In this document: positions 35,727-45,509 of the stretch, one piece after another
Layout of the letters: each line of letters starts with the position of its first letter
Position numbering within the stretch: position 1 is the stretch's first letter
Assembly: GCF_003478445.1 (NCBI RefSeq)
Contig: NZ_QUET01000007.1
Location: 1 to 64,000, forward strand
Origin: Roseburia sp. AM59-24XD
GTDB taxonomy: Bacteria > Bacillota > Clostridia > Lachnospirales > Lachnospiraceae
Length of the DNA stretch: 64,000 bases
Direction of reading: 5' to 3'
The notes under the pieces: model-generated
Databases searched by the model: none
Seen by the model: only the letters and a program-made list of their open reading frames with translations
Told to the model about the DNA's origin: nothing
Position numbers and translations under genes: made by a program

Positions 35727-37043
35727 ATGCAGCCGCAGCAGAGTGCAAAGCCCAAGATGGTATCTGTACAGTCTGCACCGGCACAGGAAGCAGTGCAGCA
35801 GCGTATATTACCGGAGGGACAGATCAACCGCCAGAGCATTCCTGATACAGCCCCGGAGAAGATGGATGCGTCCGGAGCAGCGGCAGCAGATATCCGGCTG
35901 CAGTCGGAGACCGGAAACGCAGAGGTTCCGAAAGTGGAAGCCCCACCGAAGAAAGAGCATCTGATTTCTGTCAGCACATCGACGTCAAGACCGATCCGCC
36001 CAAAGACATCTGCACTTGATACAATCTCGGAAGAGACAAAGTCCATGGATGCACCGGAGGAACAGGATCATACCGTAGAGATTACGATCAAGCTTGATGT
36101 GGCAGGCATCAAAAAGAAATTCTCCGATTTTAAGAAAAAGCTTGCCCCGGAGGAGAGAACTCTGGAGGAAGTAAATGCAGCAATGGAGGAGAACCGTCAC
36201 CTGCAGGCAGAAAAACAGCAGGAGAAAGCAGAATCTGCCGCCGAAAAGGGAGCAAAGCTTGCTCAGAAAACTGCCGTAGCGGCAAGCAGTATGGGCAAAA
36301 AGCTTTCCGGCATGCTTCACAAAAAGCCGGAAGAAGCAGCCACGATGGAGATGGATGGAGTCGTCAATGCAGAAACGGAAGCACAGGCAATGGATGGCGA
36401 GATCGTACAGCTTGAGGGTGAAGCGGTAGAGGAGAACCGTTTTGCAGAGAAACTCAACGATCTGAAGGAGGTTATTCCTCAGAAGGCCGGAAAGGTAACT
36501 GATTGGGTGACAACAGTTGTTATTATTGCATTCTGTATCGGAATCGCATATTTCCTGGCATCCTTTGTAACAACCTATGTGGCACATCAGACAACCGTAG
36601 AGGGTGAGTCGATGGAACCGACGCTGACGGATGGTGACAGTGTGATCATTCAGAGACTGTCCTATTATTTTGCGGATCCAAAGAGATATGATGTAGTGGT
36701 ATTTCCGGTAAGCTATGATGATGGAACCGCTAAGAAGACATATTATATTAAGAGAGTGATCGGTCTCCCGGGAGAGACGGTACAGATCATTGACGGCAGT
36801 GTTTACATCAATAATGAGAAGCTGGATGATGATGTCTACGGCGCAGCTGCGATCAATGAGGCGGGCATTGCAGAGAATCCACTGGTTCTCGGTGAGAATC
36901 AGTATTTTGTGATGGGTGATAACCGCAATATGAGTACAGACAGCCGTAATTCATATGTCGGTCTGGTCAACAAAAACGACATTATTGGGGAGGCATGGCT
37001 TTGCACATGGCCGCTGAACCATTTTGGTGGAGTTAAAAAATAA
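35727..37043 (+). CDS. sipS: Signal peptidase I with very long N-terminal extension
   Basis: 438 residues, about twice the usual clostridial length. The last 190 residues are a normal type I signal peptidase: membrane segment (TTVVIIAFCIGIAYFLASFV), Ser in VEGESMEPTL, Lys in YYIKRVIGLPGE, and GDNRNMSTDS. The first 250 residues are low-complexity, charged and partly helical (KKKFSDFKKKLAPEERTLEE), presumably cytoplasmic. No ribosome site precedes ATG 35727, so translation may be coupled to the PBP1A gene; starts further in (for example 36046) are also possible. A second signal peptidase is at 22299. Confidence 0.85.
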   Translation: MQPQQSAKPKMVSVQSAPAQEAVQQRILPEGQINRQSIPDTAPEKMDASGAAAADIRLQSETGNAEVPKVEAPPKKEHLISVSTSTSRPIRPKTSALDTISEETKSMDAPEEQDHTVEITIKLDVAGIKKKFSDFKKKLAPEERTLEEVNAAMEENRHLQAEKQQEKAESAAEKGAKLAQKTAVAASSMGKKLSGMLHKKPEEAATMEMDGVVNAETEAQAMDGEIVQLEGEAVEENRFAEKLNDLKEVIPQKAGKVTDWVTTVVIIAFCIGIAYFLASFVTTYVAHQTTVEGESMEPTLTDGDSVIIQRLSYYFADPKRYDVVVFPVSYDDGTAKKTYYIKRVIGLPGETVQIIDGSVYINNEKLDDDVYGAAAINEAGIAENPLVLGENQYFVMGDNRNMSTDSRNSYVGLVNKNDIIGEAWLCTWPLNHFGGVKK

Positions 37044-37047
37044 ATCC

Positions 37048-37078
37048 ATTAACGCCTCTGTGAAAGCAGGGGCGTTAA
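37048..37078. terminator. Hairpin after the signal peptidase gene
   Basis: TTAACGCCTCTG and CAGGGGCGTTAA pair around a short loop. There is no T tract on the plus strand, so termination is uncertain; it may be a processing or stability element. Confidence 0.45.
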
Positions 37079-37093
37079 ATAAAACGCAAAATA

Positions 37094-37220
37094 AACAGAA
37101 AAGAAAAAAGAGGCGAGACTGTGAAACAGAGCATAGAGGAAATAGAAAAGAAGCGAGGCTGTGAAACAGGGCATTGAGCAAACAGAAAAGAAACGGGAAT
37201 TTCAAACCGAACAAAGAGCA
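37094..37220. repeat. Degenerate tandem repeat, about 40-bp units, three copies
   Basis: Units start at 37094, 37141 and 37181, each opening with AAYAGAAAAGAA and holding a GTGAAACAG-like core in the first two; they become less alike toward rnhB. A decayed fourth unit may run to 37260. No start codon or ribosome site suggests coding. Confidence 0.55.
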
Positions 37221-37278
37221 AAAAGCGCGATTGCTAAATAGAATGTAGAATAAAATCGAGAGGAGAATACGCAAGATC

Positions 37279-38037
37279 ATGAAATCAATCCGGGATATTA
37301 AAGAAGAATTTCAGAATGCGGCGGATCTGGCAGAAAAGGAACGGATCGCACAGTCATACAGTGAGGATAACAGAAAGGGAGTTCAGGATCTGATCGTAAG
37401 AGTGAAAAAAGAGAAGGAGAAGCTTGCGGCGGAAATTACACGTCTTCAAGAAATGAAGTTTTTTGAGCGCAAGTATGCGGATTGTTCGGCAATCTGTGGA
37501 ATCGATGAGGCGGGAAGAGGACCGCTTGCCGGACCGGTTGTTGCAGGTGCCGTGATCCTTCCCAAGGATTGTCAGATCCTGTATCTGAATGATTCCAAAC
37601 AGGTGAGTGCATCAAGAAGAGATGAGCTTTTCGATGAGATTCGGGAAATGGCGGTTGCAAGTGCGGTTGGAATTGTAAGTCCGCAGAGAATTGATGAGAT
37701 CAATATTCTTCAGGCAACTTATGAGGCGATGCGTCAGGCAATTGATGGACTTGGCATAACACCGGATATGTTGCTTGTGGATGCCGTGACGATACCAAAT
37801 GTTTCGATCCGGCAGACAGGAATCATTAAAGGGGACGCCAAAAGCGTATCGATCGCAGCGGCAAGTATTCTAGCCAAGGTGACAAGGGACCGTATGATGG
37901 AGGAATATGATAAGCTGTATCCGGAATACGGATTTGCAAAGCATAAGGGCTATGGCTCCAAACAGCATACGGATGCAATCCACGAATATGGTCCTTGTCC
38001 GATCCACAGACGGACATTTATTCATAAGTTTATATAG
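37279..38037 (+). CDS. rnhB: Ribonuclease HII
   Basis: 252 residues. It cuts the RNA strand at ribonucleotides embedded in DNA. The catalytic signature [19 protein letters not shown] is at residue about 75, after a helical N-terminal extension common in Firmicutes. Then [24 protein letters not shown] and [15 protein letters not shown] carry the remaining acidic residues and helix. AGGAG is upstream. It begins a run of small nucleic-acid and envelope genes. Confidence 0.95.
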   Translation: MKSIRDIKEEFQNAADLAEKERIAQSYSEDNRKGVQDLIVRVKKEKEKLAAEITRLQEMKFFERKYADCSAICGIDEAGRGPLAGPVVAGAVILPKDCQILYLNDSKQVSASRRDELFDEIREMAVASAVGIVSPQRIDEINILQATYEAMRQAIDGLGITPDMLLVDAVTIPNVSIRQTGIIKGDAKSVSIAAASILAKVTRDRMMEEYDKLYPEYGFAKHKGYGSKQHTDAIHEYGPCPIHRRTFIHKFI

Positions 38038-38165
38038 AGTTGACGGTCTGCTCTGCATTAAAATTTGTATAGACAGGTTTCGACGGAAGGAAGATTTTAT
38101 TTTGCGCTACAGGGATTGTGGTCGTGACAGGAAGTTTACAGACGTGGAATGAAAGGAGAGGCTAT

Positions 38166-38489
38166 ATGGAACAGGACGGATTTCAGTATTTTCACAGTCC
38201 GAACCGGGAGAAAAAAACGGCGGTTGCTCTGGAATATGAGCCGACGGATCAGGCACCGAAAGTCATCGCATCCGGACAGGGTTATATTGCAGAAAAGATC
38301 ATTGATACGGCGAAGCAGTCTGACATTCCGGTACATAAGGATGAGAAGCTTGCGGGAAGTTTAAAGAATATCGAGATCGGGGAATACATTCCACCGGAGC
38401 TTTATCAGGTGGTGGCGGACGTGCTTGTCTTTGTGGATGCTATGGATCATATCAAGGATAAGGTGATGGATCACCGGAAGGAACGATAA
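38166..38489 (+). CDS. FlhB C-terminal-like protein (EscU/YscU/HrcU family, YlqH-like)
   Basis: 107 residues corresponding only to the cytoplasmic tail of the flagellar export switch protein FlhB. The piece KKTAVALEYEPTDQAPKVIA matches the segment just after the FlhB self-cleavage site, but NPTH itself is absent. It then runs IIDTAKQSDIPVHKDEKLAG as in the family. B. subtilis YlqH, which sits next to rnhB, is the close counterpart and can partly replace the FlhB tail. ATG 38166 has AAAGGAG; the upstream extension is not supported. Confidence 0.85.
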   Translation: MEQDGFQYFHSPNREKKTAVALEYEPTDQAPKVIASGQGYIAEKIIDTAKQSDIPVHKDEKLAGSLKNIEIGEYIPPELYQVVADVLVFVDAMDHIKDKVMDHRKER

Positions 38490-38583
38490 AATTAAGCGTA
38501 AATTAAACAGAATGATTTGACAAATGCCGGCGGTTGTCTAAAGAGAATGTGAGGAAGAAAGCACCGGCGTGAAAAGGAGAACA

Positions 38584-38946
38584 ATGTATAATCGACGGGA
38601 GATTGGGAGTCATTATGAGGATATTGCGGCAGAATATCTGGAAAAGCAGGGCTATGTGATCCTGCAGAGAAATTACCGTGCCGGGCGTCATGGCGAGCTG
38701 GATATCATTGCCGAGGATCCGGCAGGACTGCTTGTGATCTGTGAATGCCGTTACCGCAGGAAAACCGGGTATGGTGATCCGCTGGAATCGGTGAATATGG
38801 CAAAGCAGAGGCAGATATGCCGCACAACGCTTTATTATTACAAAGAGCATGGTTACGGAATGGATCATGCCTGCCGATTTGACGTGATTGCCGTCAGCGG
38901 AGACGGGTCGCTTTCACATATCAAAAACGCATTTGAATTTATATGA
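38584..38946 (+). CDS. YraN family (UPF0102) putative endonuclease-fold protein
   Basis: 120 residues with the restriction-endonuclease-like core E ... D-I ... C-E-C-R (GRHGELDIIAEDPAGLLVIC, then ECRYRRKTGYG) typical of UPF0102. Biochemical role is unclear. ATG 38584 has AAAGGAG and is preferred over 38569. The neighbourhood rnhB-ylqH-yraN is conserved in Firmicutes, which supports the call. Confidence 0.9.
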   Translation: MYNRREIGSHYEDIAAEYLEKQGYVILQRNYRAGRHGELDIIAEDPAGLLVICECRYRRKTGYGDPLESVNMAKQRQICRTTLYYYKEHGYGMDHACRFDVIAVSGDGSLSHIKNAFEFI

Positions 38947-39008
38947 TGCCGCGGTAGAAAGTATAAAGGAATTTATACAGCAAAACGGGTTAAATGGAGA
39001 TTGATGGA

Positions 39009-39926
39009 ATGGAACAGAAACTGATACGGAAAAGACAGGACGAATTTGAGGCGGAGGGAAAGGAATATGCCGCATATTATGACAATGAGGAGACGATTCT
39101 TGAAGAGAGATCGAAGGTTCCTTATCTTCATTTTGGCTCCTTCGACCGGCAGGAATGGCTGCAGCTTTCCTTTTCAACAAGACTTGGGGGCGTCAGCGAC
39201 GGATATCTTTCCTCGTTGAATCTGGGCTGGGACCGCGGCGAGGGACGGGAAAATGTTTGTGAGAATTACCGCCGTTACTGCGAGAGCATCGGAGCGGATC
39301 ATCAAAAGCTTGTGCTGTCGGATCAGGTGCATGAGACAACGGTAAAGTATGTGGATCCGAATTTTTGTGCCGGAGCGAATATCGAGAAGAAGCTAAAGGC
39401 GGTGGACGGAATGCTTACAGACATTCCGGAACTGCTGCTTGCAACCTCCTATGCGGATTGTGTGCCGTTATTTTTCTGTGATCCCAAGAAAAAGATCATC
39501 GCATCCTCGCATTCCGGCTGGAAAGGAACGGTTGCAGGGATCGGTGAGGTGACAGTACACAAAATGCAGGAGATGGGCTGTACACTTTCAGATATCGAGG
39601 TGCTGATCGGACCATCAATCTGTCAGAGCTGTTATGAAGTAAGCGGCGATGTGGCAGAGCAGTTTCTGGAGAAGTACCCACAGGAAGAAGCTTCTCAGAT
39701 TGTGACGGAAGGAAGGGTGACCGATGAGGGAGAACAGAAGTATCAGCTTGATCTTTGGGCAGCAAACTGGTTCTTACTGAAAAAAGCAGGCATTCTGCCG
39801 GAGCATATTCATCTGTCCGGTGTCTGTACCTGCTGTAATTCAACGTTATTATATTCTCACCGTGCGAGTCACGGGAAGCGGGGCAATTTAAATGGTTTTA
39901 TCCGTATCAGAGAATGGATCAGATAG
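39009..39926 (+). CDS. pgeF: Peptidoglycan editing factor PgeF (multicopper-oxidase-like fold, YfiH family)
   Basis: 305 residues. Members correct misplaced serine in peptidoglycan precursors and were earlier called polyphenol oxidases. Metal and catalytic motifs are present: LVLSDQVHETTV, SYADCVPLFFCDP, SSHSGWKGTVAG, IGPSICQSCYEV and CTCCNSTLLYSHR. The start is between 38994 and 39009; I take the latter for spacing from GGAG. The end overlaps the convergent PRPP synthetase gene by eight bases. Confidence 0.9.
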   Translation: MEQKLIRKRQDEFEAEGKEYAAYYDNEETILEERSKVPYLHFGSFDRQEWLQLSFSTRLGGVSDGYLSSLNLGWDRGEGRENVCENYRRYCESIGADHQKLVLSDQVHETTVKYVDPNFCAGANIEKKLKAVDGMLTDIPELLLATSYADCVPLFFCDPKKKIIASSHSGWKGTVAGIGEVTVHKMQEMGCTLSDIEVLIGPSICQSCYEVSGDVAEQFLEKYPQEEASQIVTEGRVTDEGEQKYQLDLWAANWFLLKKAGILPEHIHLSGVCTCCNSTLLYSHRASHGKRGNLNGFIRIREWIR

Positions 39927-41109
39927 AACCCTGTTCCTTTAAGCGTGTTTCCACAAGCTCCTGAATGCGGCTTGTGGCATCCAGAATGTTATTTACGGAA
40001 GTATCATGATTTAAGGTGTCAATGATCAGTGAGATGTATGCACTCATGTCGACATTCACATAATATTGCTTATGAAGAAGTTCATTTGGTACATGAACCA
40101 GGTTCGTTGTATAAATGTTATCGAAAAGCCCCTTCTCATAAGCGGCATCGATTTCATCCAGTCCATTGGAGAAAAGACCGAAGGTTGCGCAGATGATAAC
40201 CTTGGAAGCACCGCGCTTCTTAAGCTCTGCGGCAGCATCCATGATCGTCTGACCGGATGCGATCATGTCATCTAAAAGGATGATGTTCTTACCGGCAAGA
40301 TCATTACCGAGAAATTCCACGGAAACGATCGGATGATCTCCGTTGACTGTGATCGAATAATCCTTTCTGCGGTAGAATGTTCCCATATTGACACCGAGCA
40401 GGCTGGCGTAATAAACAGCACGTCCCATGCCGCCCTCATCCGGACTTACGATCATCAGATGCTTATCGTCTACCGGCATATCCGGATTACGATCAAAGAT
40501 CTCACGGATGAACTGATAGGAGGTATAGAAATTATCAAAGCCGTGGATCGGAATCGCATTCTGAACACGGCTGTCGTGTGCGTCAAAGGTAATGATCGTC
40601 TCCACACCCATCTCTGTCAGCTCCTGAAGTGCCTGTGCACAGTCCAAAGACTCATTTGCCATACGGACATTCTGACGTCCCTCATACAGATACGGCATGA
40701 TAACTGTGATACGTCGTGGAGAACCGCCACATGCCATGATAACTCTCTTCAGATCCATAAAATGATCGTCCGGAGACATCTGTGAGATGCTTCCATGCAT
40801 TTTGAAAAGCTCACTGTAATTGACGGTGTCTGCAATAATGAACAGGTCGGTTCCTCGGATCGACTGATTGATCACGGCACGTCCCTCGCCGGTACCAAAT
40901 CGTGGACAGTCATAGGAAACCAGATAATCGTCACGGTCATATTCCTGCATCTTAAAGGAAGAATTGCGGATGCCCGCTTCTGAAAGTGCTTTGTGGCGTC
41001 TCTCGATAATAAGCTGGTTGACCTTCTCGCCAAGTTCCTTACAGTTGTTTAATGCAATAATTCGAAGTGGGGCTACCAATAAAGAGTCATGATAATTTAT
41101 ATTTGACAT
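39919..41109 (-). CDS. prs: Ribose-phosphate pyrophosphokinase (long clostridial paralog)
   Basis: 396 residues against about 315 for the common enzyme. It makes PRPP from ribose-5-phosphate and ATP. The core shows RGTDLFIIADTVNYSE, the flexible-loop region MPYLYEGRQNVR, VSPDEGGMGRAVYYAS and the PRPP loop DDMIASGQTIMDAA. The usual KRR segment of the ATP loop is not obvious, as in this Clostridia-specific branch. ATG 41109 has GGAG upstream. It stands alone on the minus strand between convergent pgeF and divergent lipoprotein genes. Whether it is the sole PRPP synthetase is not visible. Confidence 0.88.
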   Translation of the reverse strand: MSNINYHDSLLVAPLRIIALNNCKELGEKVNQLIIERRHKALSEAGIRNSSFKMQEYDRDDYLVSYDCPRFGTGEGRAVINQSIRGTDLFIIADTVNYSELFKMHGSISQMSPDDHFMDLKRVIMACGGSPRRITVIMPYLYEGRQNVRMANESLDCAQALQELTEMGVETIITFDAHDSRVQNAIPIHGFDNFYTSYQFIREIFDRNPDMPVDDKHLMIVSPDEGGMGRAVYYASLLGVNMGTFYRRKDYSITVNGDHPIVSVEFLGNDLAGKNIILLDDMIASGQTIMDAAAELKKRGASKVIICATFGLFSNGLDEIDAAYEKGLFDNIYTTNLVHVPNELLHKQYYVNVDMSAYISLIIDTLNHDTSVNNILDATSRIQELVETRLKEQGSI

Positions 41110-41319
41110 AATCGTTCTCCAATCTGAAATTTTCAATCCTATTCAAAAATATATCGCTTTTGGACGTATCCGTCAATGGTTTCCTTTTGCAATTGGGTGT
41201 GAATTTTTCTCAAAGGGCTTTTCATTTTTAATGGTTTATGTTATAAATTAATATGGCTATGTGTGTTTACTCTGTATTTGATCCGTTATTCATTTATTTA
41301 AGATTTTGGAGGTATTATT

Positions 41320-42384
41320 TTGAGAAAGATAAGTAAAACAGCACTTTCCGTGCTTTTATGTGTAACAATGGTACTCACATCCGGCTGCAGTATTGGCAGC
41401 AAGAGTAAGAAGGAGACAGAGAAGAAGGCTTCCGAGTATGTCACTCTGGGCGAATATAAGCAGATTTCCATGAAGAAGTCTGATGTTGATGAACAGGTAC
41501 AGAAGCAGATTGATTCGACGTTAGATTCTTATGCGGAGTATAAAAAGAAAAAGTCCGGCAAGGTTAAAGATGGCGATACCGTCAATATTTATTATGTTGG
41601 TAAGATGAACGGAAAGAAGTTTGACGGCGGTACCTGTACCAAGAAGGAGAATCCGGACGGATATAACCTTACGATTGGCTCCGGTACCTTTATTCCGGGA
41701 TTTGAGGACGGCTTGATTGGTGCCGGCGTCGGTGAGAAGCTTGATGTTAAGGTGACATTTCCAAAGAGCTATCCGAATAATCCGGACATGGCAGGGAAAA
41801 AAGCCGTATTTACAGTAACGATCAATTATATCCAGGGCAAGAAGATACTTCCGAAGCTTACGGATGCGTTTGTCAAAAAGAACCTGACTTCGTATAAGTC
41901 ATTAAAGGATTATAAGGATACACTGCGTCAGCATTCTCTGGAGGATCTGGCATGGGACAGCGTTTACAGTGCTTCCAAGGTGAATGAGTATCCGAAGGCA
42001 AGAGTTAATGAGATGTATAAGCAGCTCAACACCTCGATTGTATATTATCTGCAGCAGAACAACTACACGATCTCCGATTATCTGTCTGCACAGAATACGA
42101 CATCGTCGGATTTTAAAAAGGAGCTGACAAAGACGGCGAAGGAAGATGTCGGTAAGCAGCTTGTTTACGGAGCCATTGCAGAGAAAGAAAATATCGAGAT
42201 TTCCGATAAGGATTATAAGACAGAGCTTGACAGCTATCTGTCAACCTATAACTGCAAGGATGAGGATGCATTAAATGAGCAGTTTCAGAATTTCTACGGC
42301 ACGGATGCCAAGCAGCTCATCATGGATGATCTGTTATACAAGAAGGTGAAGACCTATCTGGCAGATAATGTTGTAGAGAAATAA
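41320..42384 (+). CDS. Lipoprotein FKBP-type peptidyl-prolyl isomerase with trigger-factor-like C-terminus
   Basis: 354 residues. The signal peptide ends in the lipobox LTSGCS, so it is an outer-face lipoprotein. Residues about 75-160 are an FKBP domain (DGDTVNIYYVGKMNGKKFDG, IGSGTFIPGFEDGLIGAGVG). The rest is helical like the trigger factor C-terminal chaperone domain (LPKLTDAFVKKNL). It probably helps fold secreted proteins. The start is TTG 41320, with GGAGG upstream and no ATG that fits. The 41137-41319 spacer is AT-rich with a likely extended -10 (TGTTATAAA) near 41230. Confidence 0.88.
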   Translation: MRKISKTALSVLLCVTMVLTSGCSIGSKSKKETEKKASEYVTLGEYKQISMKKSDVDEQVQKQIDSTLDSYAEYKKKKSGKVKDGDTVNIYYVGKMNGKKFDGGTCTKKENPDGYNLTIGSGTFIPGFEDGLIGAGVGEKLDVKVTFPKSYPNNPDMAGKKAVFTVTINYIQGKKILPKLTDAFVKKNLTSYKSLKDYKDTLRQHSLEDLAWDSVYSASKVNEYPKARVNEMYKQLNTSIVYYLQQNNYTISDYLSAQNTTSSDFKKELTKTAKEDVGKQLVYGAIAEKENIEISDKDYKTELDSYLSTYNCKDEDALNEQFQNFYGTDAKQLIMDDLLYKKVKTYLADNVVEK

Positions 42385-42407
42385 TCAGGTAAGGAGGAGC
42401 ATGTAAA

Positions 42408-43727
42408 ATGGCGAAACCAATTGTGGCGATCGTAGGACGTCCGAACGTCGGTAAATCCACATTATTTAATATGATGGTCGGGGAACGTCTTTCTATCGTT
42501 AAAGATACACCGGGTGTGACAAGAGACAGAATTTATGCAGATGTGACATGGCTGAATCACAGCTTCACACTGATGGATACCGGCGGAATCGAGCCGGAGA
42601 CTAACGATCTGATGCTTAAGCACATGCGTGAGCAGGCCGAGATGGCGATCGAGATGGCAGATGTTGTGCTGTTTCTGACCGATGGCAAGACCGGTCTGGT
42701 CGATGCGGATTATCAGGTGGCAGATATGCTGCGCAAGTCCCGCAAGAAGGTGGTTCTTGTAGTAAATAAGATCGACAATTATGAGAAGCAGATGATGGAT
42801 GTATACGAGTTTTACAATCTGGGTATCGGTGATCCGTTCCCGATTTCTTCCATCGGTAAGATCGGTGTTGGTGAGATGTTAGACGAGATCGTGCACCTGT
42901 TTCCGGAGAATCTGGAGGAGGAAGAGGATGAGCGGCCGAGAGTGGCGATCGTTGGTAAGCCAAACGTTGGTAAGTCCTCGATCATCAATAAGCTTCTGGG
43001 CGAGAACCGCGTGATCGTATCGGACATTGCGGGAACAACCAGAGATGCGGTTGATACTGCTGTGACCTGGGAAGGCAGAGAGTATGTCTTTATCGATACG
43101 GCAGGACTTCGCCGTAAGAACAAGATCAAGGAAGAGATCGAGCGTTATTCGATCCTTCGTACGGTGTCTGCCGTAGAGCGTGCCGATGTGGTCATGCTTG
43201 TGATTGACGCAACAGAAGGAATTACGGAGCAGGATGCCAAGATCGCAGGAATCGCTCATGACCGTGGACGGGGTATGATCATCGTTGTCAACAAATGGGA
43301 TGCGATCGAGAAGGACAACAACTCTGTCAAAAAGTACACCAATGAGATTCGAAAGGTCTTGTCTTTCCTGCCGTACGCAGAGATCGTATTTGTTTCTGCC
43401 AAGACAGGTCAGAGACTGCCAAAGCTCTTTGATACGCTCGAGGTTGTGATCCAGAATCATTCCCTTCGGATTGCGACAGGTGTCCTGAACGACATTCTGG
43501 CAGAGGCGGTCGCTATGCAGCAGCCGCCATCAGACAAGGGACGCCGGCTTAAGATTTACTATATGACACAGGTCAGCGTAAAGCCGCCGACATTTGTTAT
43601 TTTTGTCAACAGTAAGAAGCTGATGCATTTTTCATACACCAGATATCTGGAAAATAAAATACGTGAGGCGTTTGGATTCTCCGGAACGCCATTGAAATTC
43701 TTTGTCAGAGAAAGGAAGGAAAACTGA
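42408..43727 (+). CDS. der: Ribosome biogenesis GTPase Der (EngA)
   Basis: 439 residues with two GTPase domains in tandem: GRPNVGKSTLFN near residue 10 and GKPNVGKSSIIN near 183, each with its own DTGG/DTAG switch (LMDTGGIEP, FIDTAGLRRK) and NKxD box (VNKIDNY, VNKWDAIE), then a C-terminal KH-like domain. Needed for 50S assembly. TAAGGAGG is upstream. First gene of a tight run der-plsY-gpsA. Confidence 0.96.
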   Translation: MAKPIVAIVGRPNVGKSTLFNMMVGERLSIVKDTPGVTRDRIYADVTWLNHSFTLMDTGGIEPETNDLMLKHMREQAEMAIEMADVVLFLTDGKTGLVDADYQVADMLRKSRKKVVLVVNKIDNYEKQMMDVYEFYNLGIGDPFPISSIGKIGVGEMLDEIVHLFPENLEEEEDERPRVAIVGKPNVGKSSIINKLLGENRVIVSDIAGTTRDAVDTAVTWEGREYVFIDTAGLRRKNKIKEEIERYSILRTVSAVERADVVMLVIDATEGITEQDAKIAGIAHDRGRGMIIVVNKWDAIEKDNNSVKKYTNEIRKVLSFLPYAEIVFVSAKTGQRLPKLFDTLEVVIQNHSLRIATGVLNDILAEAVAMQQPPSDKGRRLKIYYMTQVSVKPPTFVIFVNSKKLMHFSYTRYLENKIREAFGFSGTPLKFFVRERKEN

Positions 43728-43729
43728 TC

Positions 43730-44353
43730 ATGACAGCATATATTATCTGTTTGATCGTGGGATACTTCTGCGGATGTATCTCCATGGGTTACTTTGTAGG
43801 AAGATTTTATCATATGGATATCCGTACAAAAGGCAGCGGCAATGCCGGTACAACCAATGTGCTGCGTAACCTTGGTAAGATTCCGGCGCTCATCACGTTT
43901 GCCGGCGATCTTGTCAAGGCGATCATACCGATCCTTGTGATACGTCTTGTATTTACGCCGGAGCAGTGGTATCTCTGGTGTCTGTATTGTGGGCTTGGTG
44001 TTGTTCTGGGTCATAACTATCCGTTTTATCTTGGATTTAAGGGCGGCAAGGGCATTGCCGTGACAGCAGCGGTTGTCATGTCGGCATGTCATCCGCTGAT
44101 GATTCCGATCGGACTGGCGATCTTTATCGTGATGGTTGCGCTGACACGGTATGTATCTGTGGGATCTTTGTTTGTGGCATGGTATATTCCGGCTAATACA
44201 TTGATCTTATACAGGGACAACCCTTATTTTGTACATATGATGATCTTAAGCCTGATCTTCACGGCTCTGGCGTACTTCCAGCACCGTAAGAACATTGTAC
44301 GGCTGATCCATGGCAATGAAAATCCGCTCTGGGGCAATAAGAAGGAAGCGTAG
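43730..44353 (+). CDS. plsY: Glycerol-3-phosphate acyltransferase PlsY
   Basis: 207 residues, integral membrane acyl-phosphate-dependent acyltransferase starting phospholipid synthesis. Three conserved loops are present: GSGNAGTTNVLRNLG, GHNYPFYLGFKGGKGIA, and the region after ALTRYVSVGSL. It starts two bases after der and is followed by gpsA, which makes its substrate, a common arrangement. Confidence 0.95.
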   Translation: MTAYIICLIVGYFCGCISMGYFVGRFYHMDIRTKGSGNAGTTNVLRNLGKIPALITFAGDLVKAIIPILVIRLVFTPEQWYLWCLYCGLGVVLGHNYPFYLGFKGGKGIAVTAAVVMSACHPLMIPIGLAIFIVMVALTRYVSVGSLFVAWYIPANTLILYRDNPYFVHMMILSLIFTALAYFQHRKNIVRLIHGNENPLWGNKKEA

Positions 44354-44377
44354 GGGTCAAGAAAGGAATGCAGGACT

Positions 44378-45390
44378 ATGAGTAAAGTAAGTTTTCTGGG
44401 GGCCGGAAGCTGGGGGACAGCTCTGGCGATTATGTTAGCAAAGAATGGACATGATGTGACATTATGGTCAGCGGTAGAGGCAGAAATCGATATGCTGGCA
44501 GAGCACAGGGAGCATAAAGACAGACTTCCCGGTGTGAAGCTTCCGGATTCGATTGCACTTACAAAGGATTTAAAAGAGGCATGCACCGGATATGACCTGC
44601 TTGTCTTTGCGGTAGCGTCACCGTTTGTGCGACAGACGGCAAAGAACGCATCGCCGTATATCCGCGAGGGACAGCGGATTGTCAACGTGGCAAAGGGCAT
44701 TGAGAATGATACTCTCTGTAGCTGCGCGATGTCATTCTGTCCGAGATTCCGCAGGCAGATATCTCTGTGCTGTCCGGACCAAGCCACGCAGAGGAGGTAG
44801 CGATCGGTGTGCCGACAACGGTTGTGGCAGGCTCCGTGAAGCGTGAATCCGCAGAAATAATCCAGGAAATATTTATGAATGAGAGATTCCGTGTATACAC
44901 AAGCTCAGATATTATCGGTATTGAACTTGGCGGCTCGATCAAGAATGTGATCGCACTGGCAGCCGGAGTGATCGATGGCATGGGCTTTGGCGATAATACG
45001 CGTGCCGCGCTGATCACAAGAGGAATTACCGAGATCAGCCGTCTCGGCGTGAAGATGGGCGGTCGCATGGAGACCTTTATGGGTCTTTCCGGGATCGGTG
45101 ATCTCATTGTGACCTGTACCAGCGAGCACAGCCGGAATCATACGGCGGGCTATCTGATTGGAAAGGGTTATACAACCGATGCTGCGATGAAGGAAGTCAA
45201 TCAGGTGGTTGAGGGCGTGCATTCTGCCCGGGCGGCAATGGCTCTGGCACAGCAGTATCAGGTCAGCATGCCGATTGTGGAGCAGATCAATAAGGTTTTA
45301 TTTGAGGATATGCCGGTTCTGGATGCGGTACATGGTCTGTTGGTCCGTGATAAATGTAACGAATATCCCGGACTTGACTGGGACGAATAA
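44378..45390 (+). CDS. gpsA: Glycerol-3-phosphate dehydrogenase (NAD(P)+), frameshifted
   Basis: Makes sn-glycerol-3-phosphate for PlsY. The N-terminal Rossmann motif is FLGAGSWGTALA, and the C-terminal catalytic region holds LGGSIKNVIALAAG and GLSGIGDLIVTCTS. The frame breaks at 44719/44720: TCTGTAGCTG read as TCTGTGAGCTG gives NDTLCELRDVILSEIPQADI and joins the halves. One G is missing in front of AGCT, as at several other breaks in this window. GAAAGGAA is upstream. Confidence 0.92.
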
Positions 45391-45509
45391 ACAGCTTTTC
45401 CATTCATATATTTAGTATGGGGCTGGAGGCAGCATGCATTTTGATCACAGCATCATTTTGTATGAAGTCGCAGACAAATGCAAAATATATGAATGGAGGA
45501 GATCTTAAT

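Noticed and set aside
33494..37043. PBP1A and signal peptidase as one fused protein (frames differ as after a one-base loss)
   Set aside because: The topology would put the signal peptidase catalytic domain on the wrong side, and no AGCT or similar context lies at the junction.
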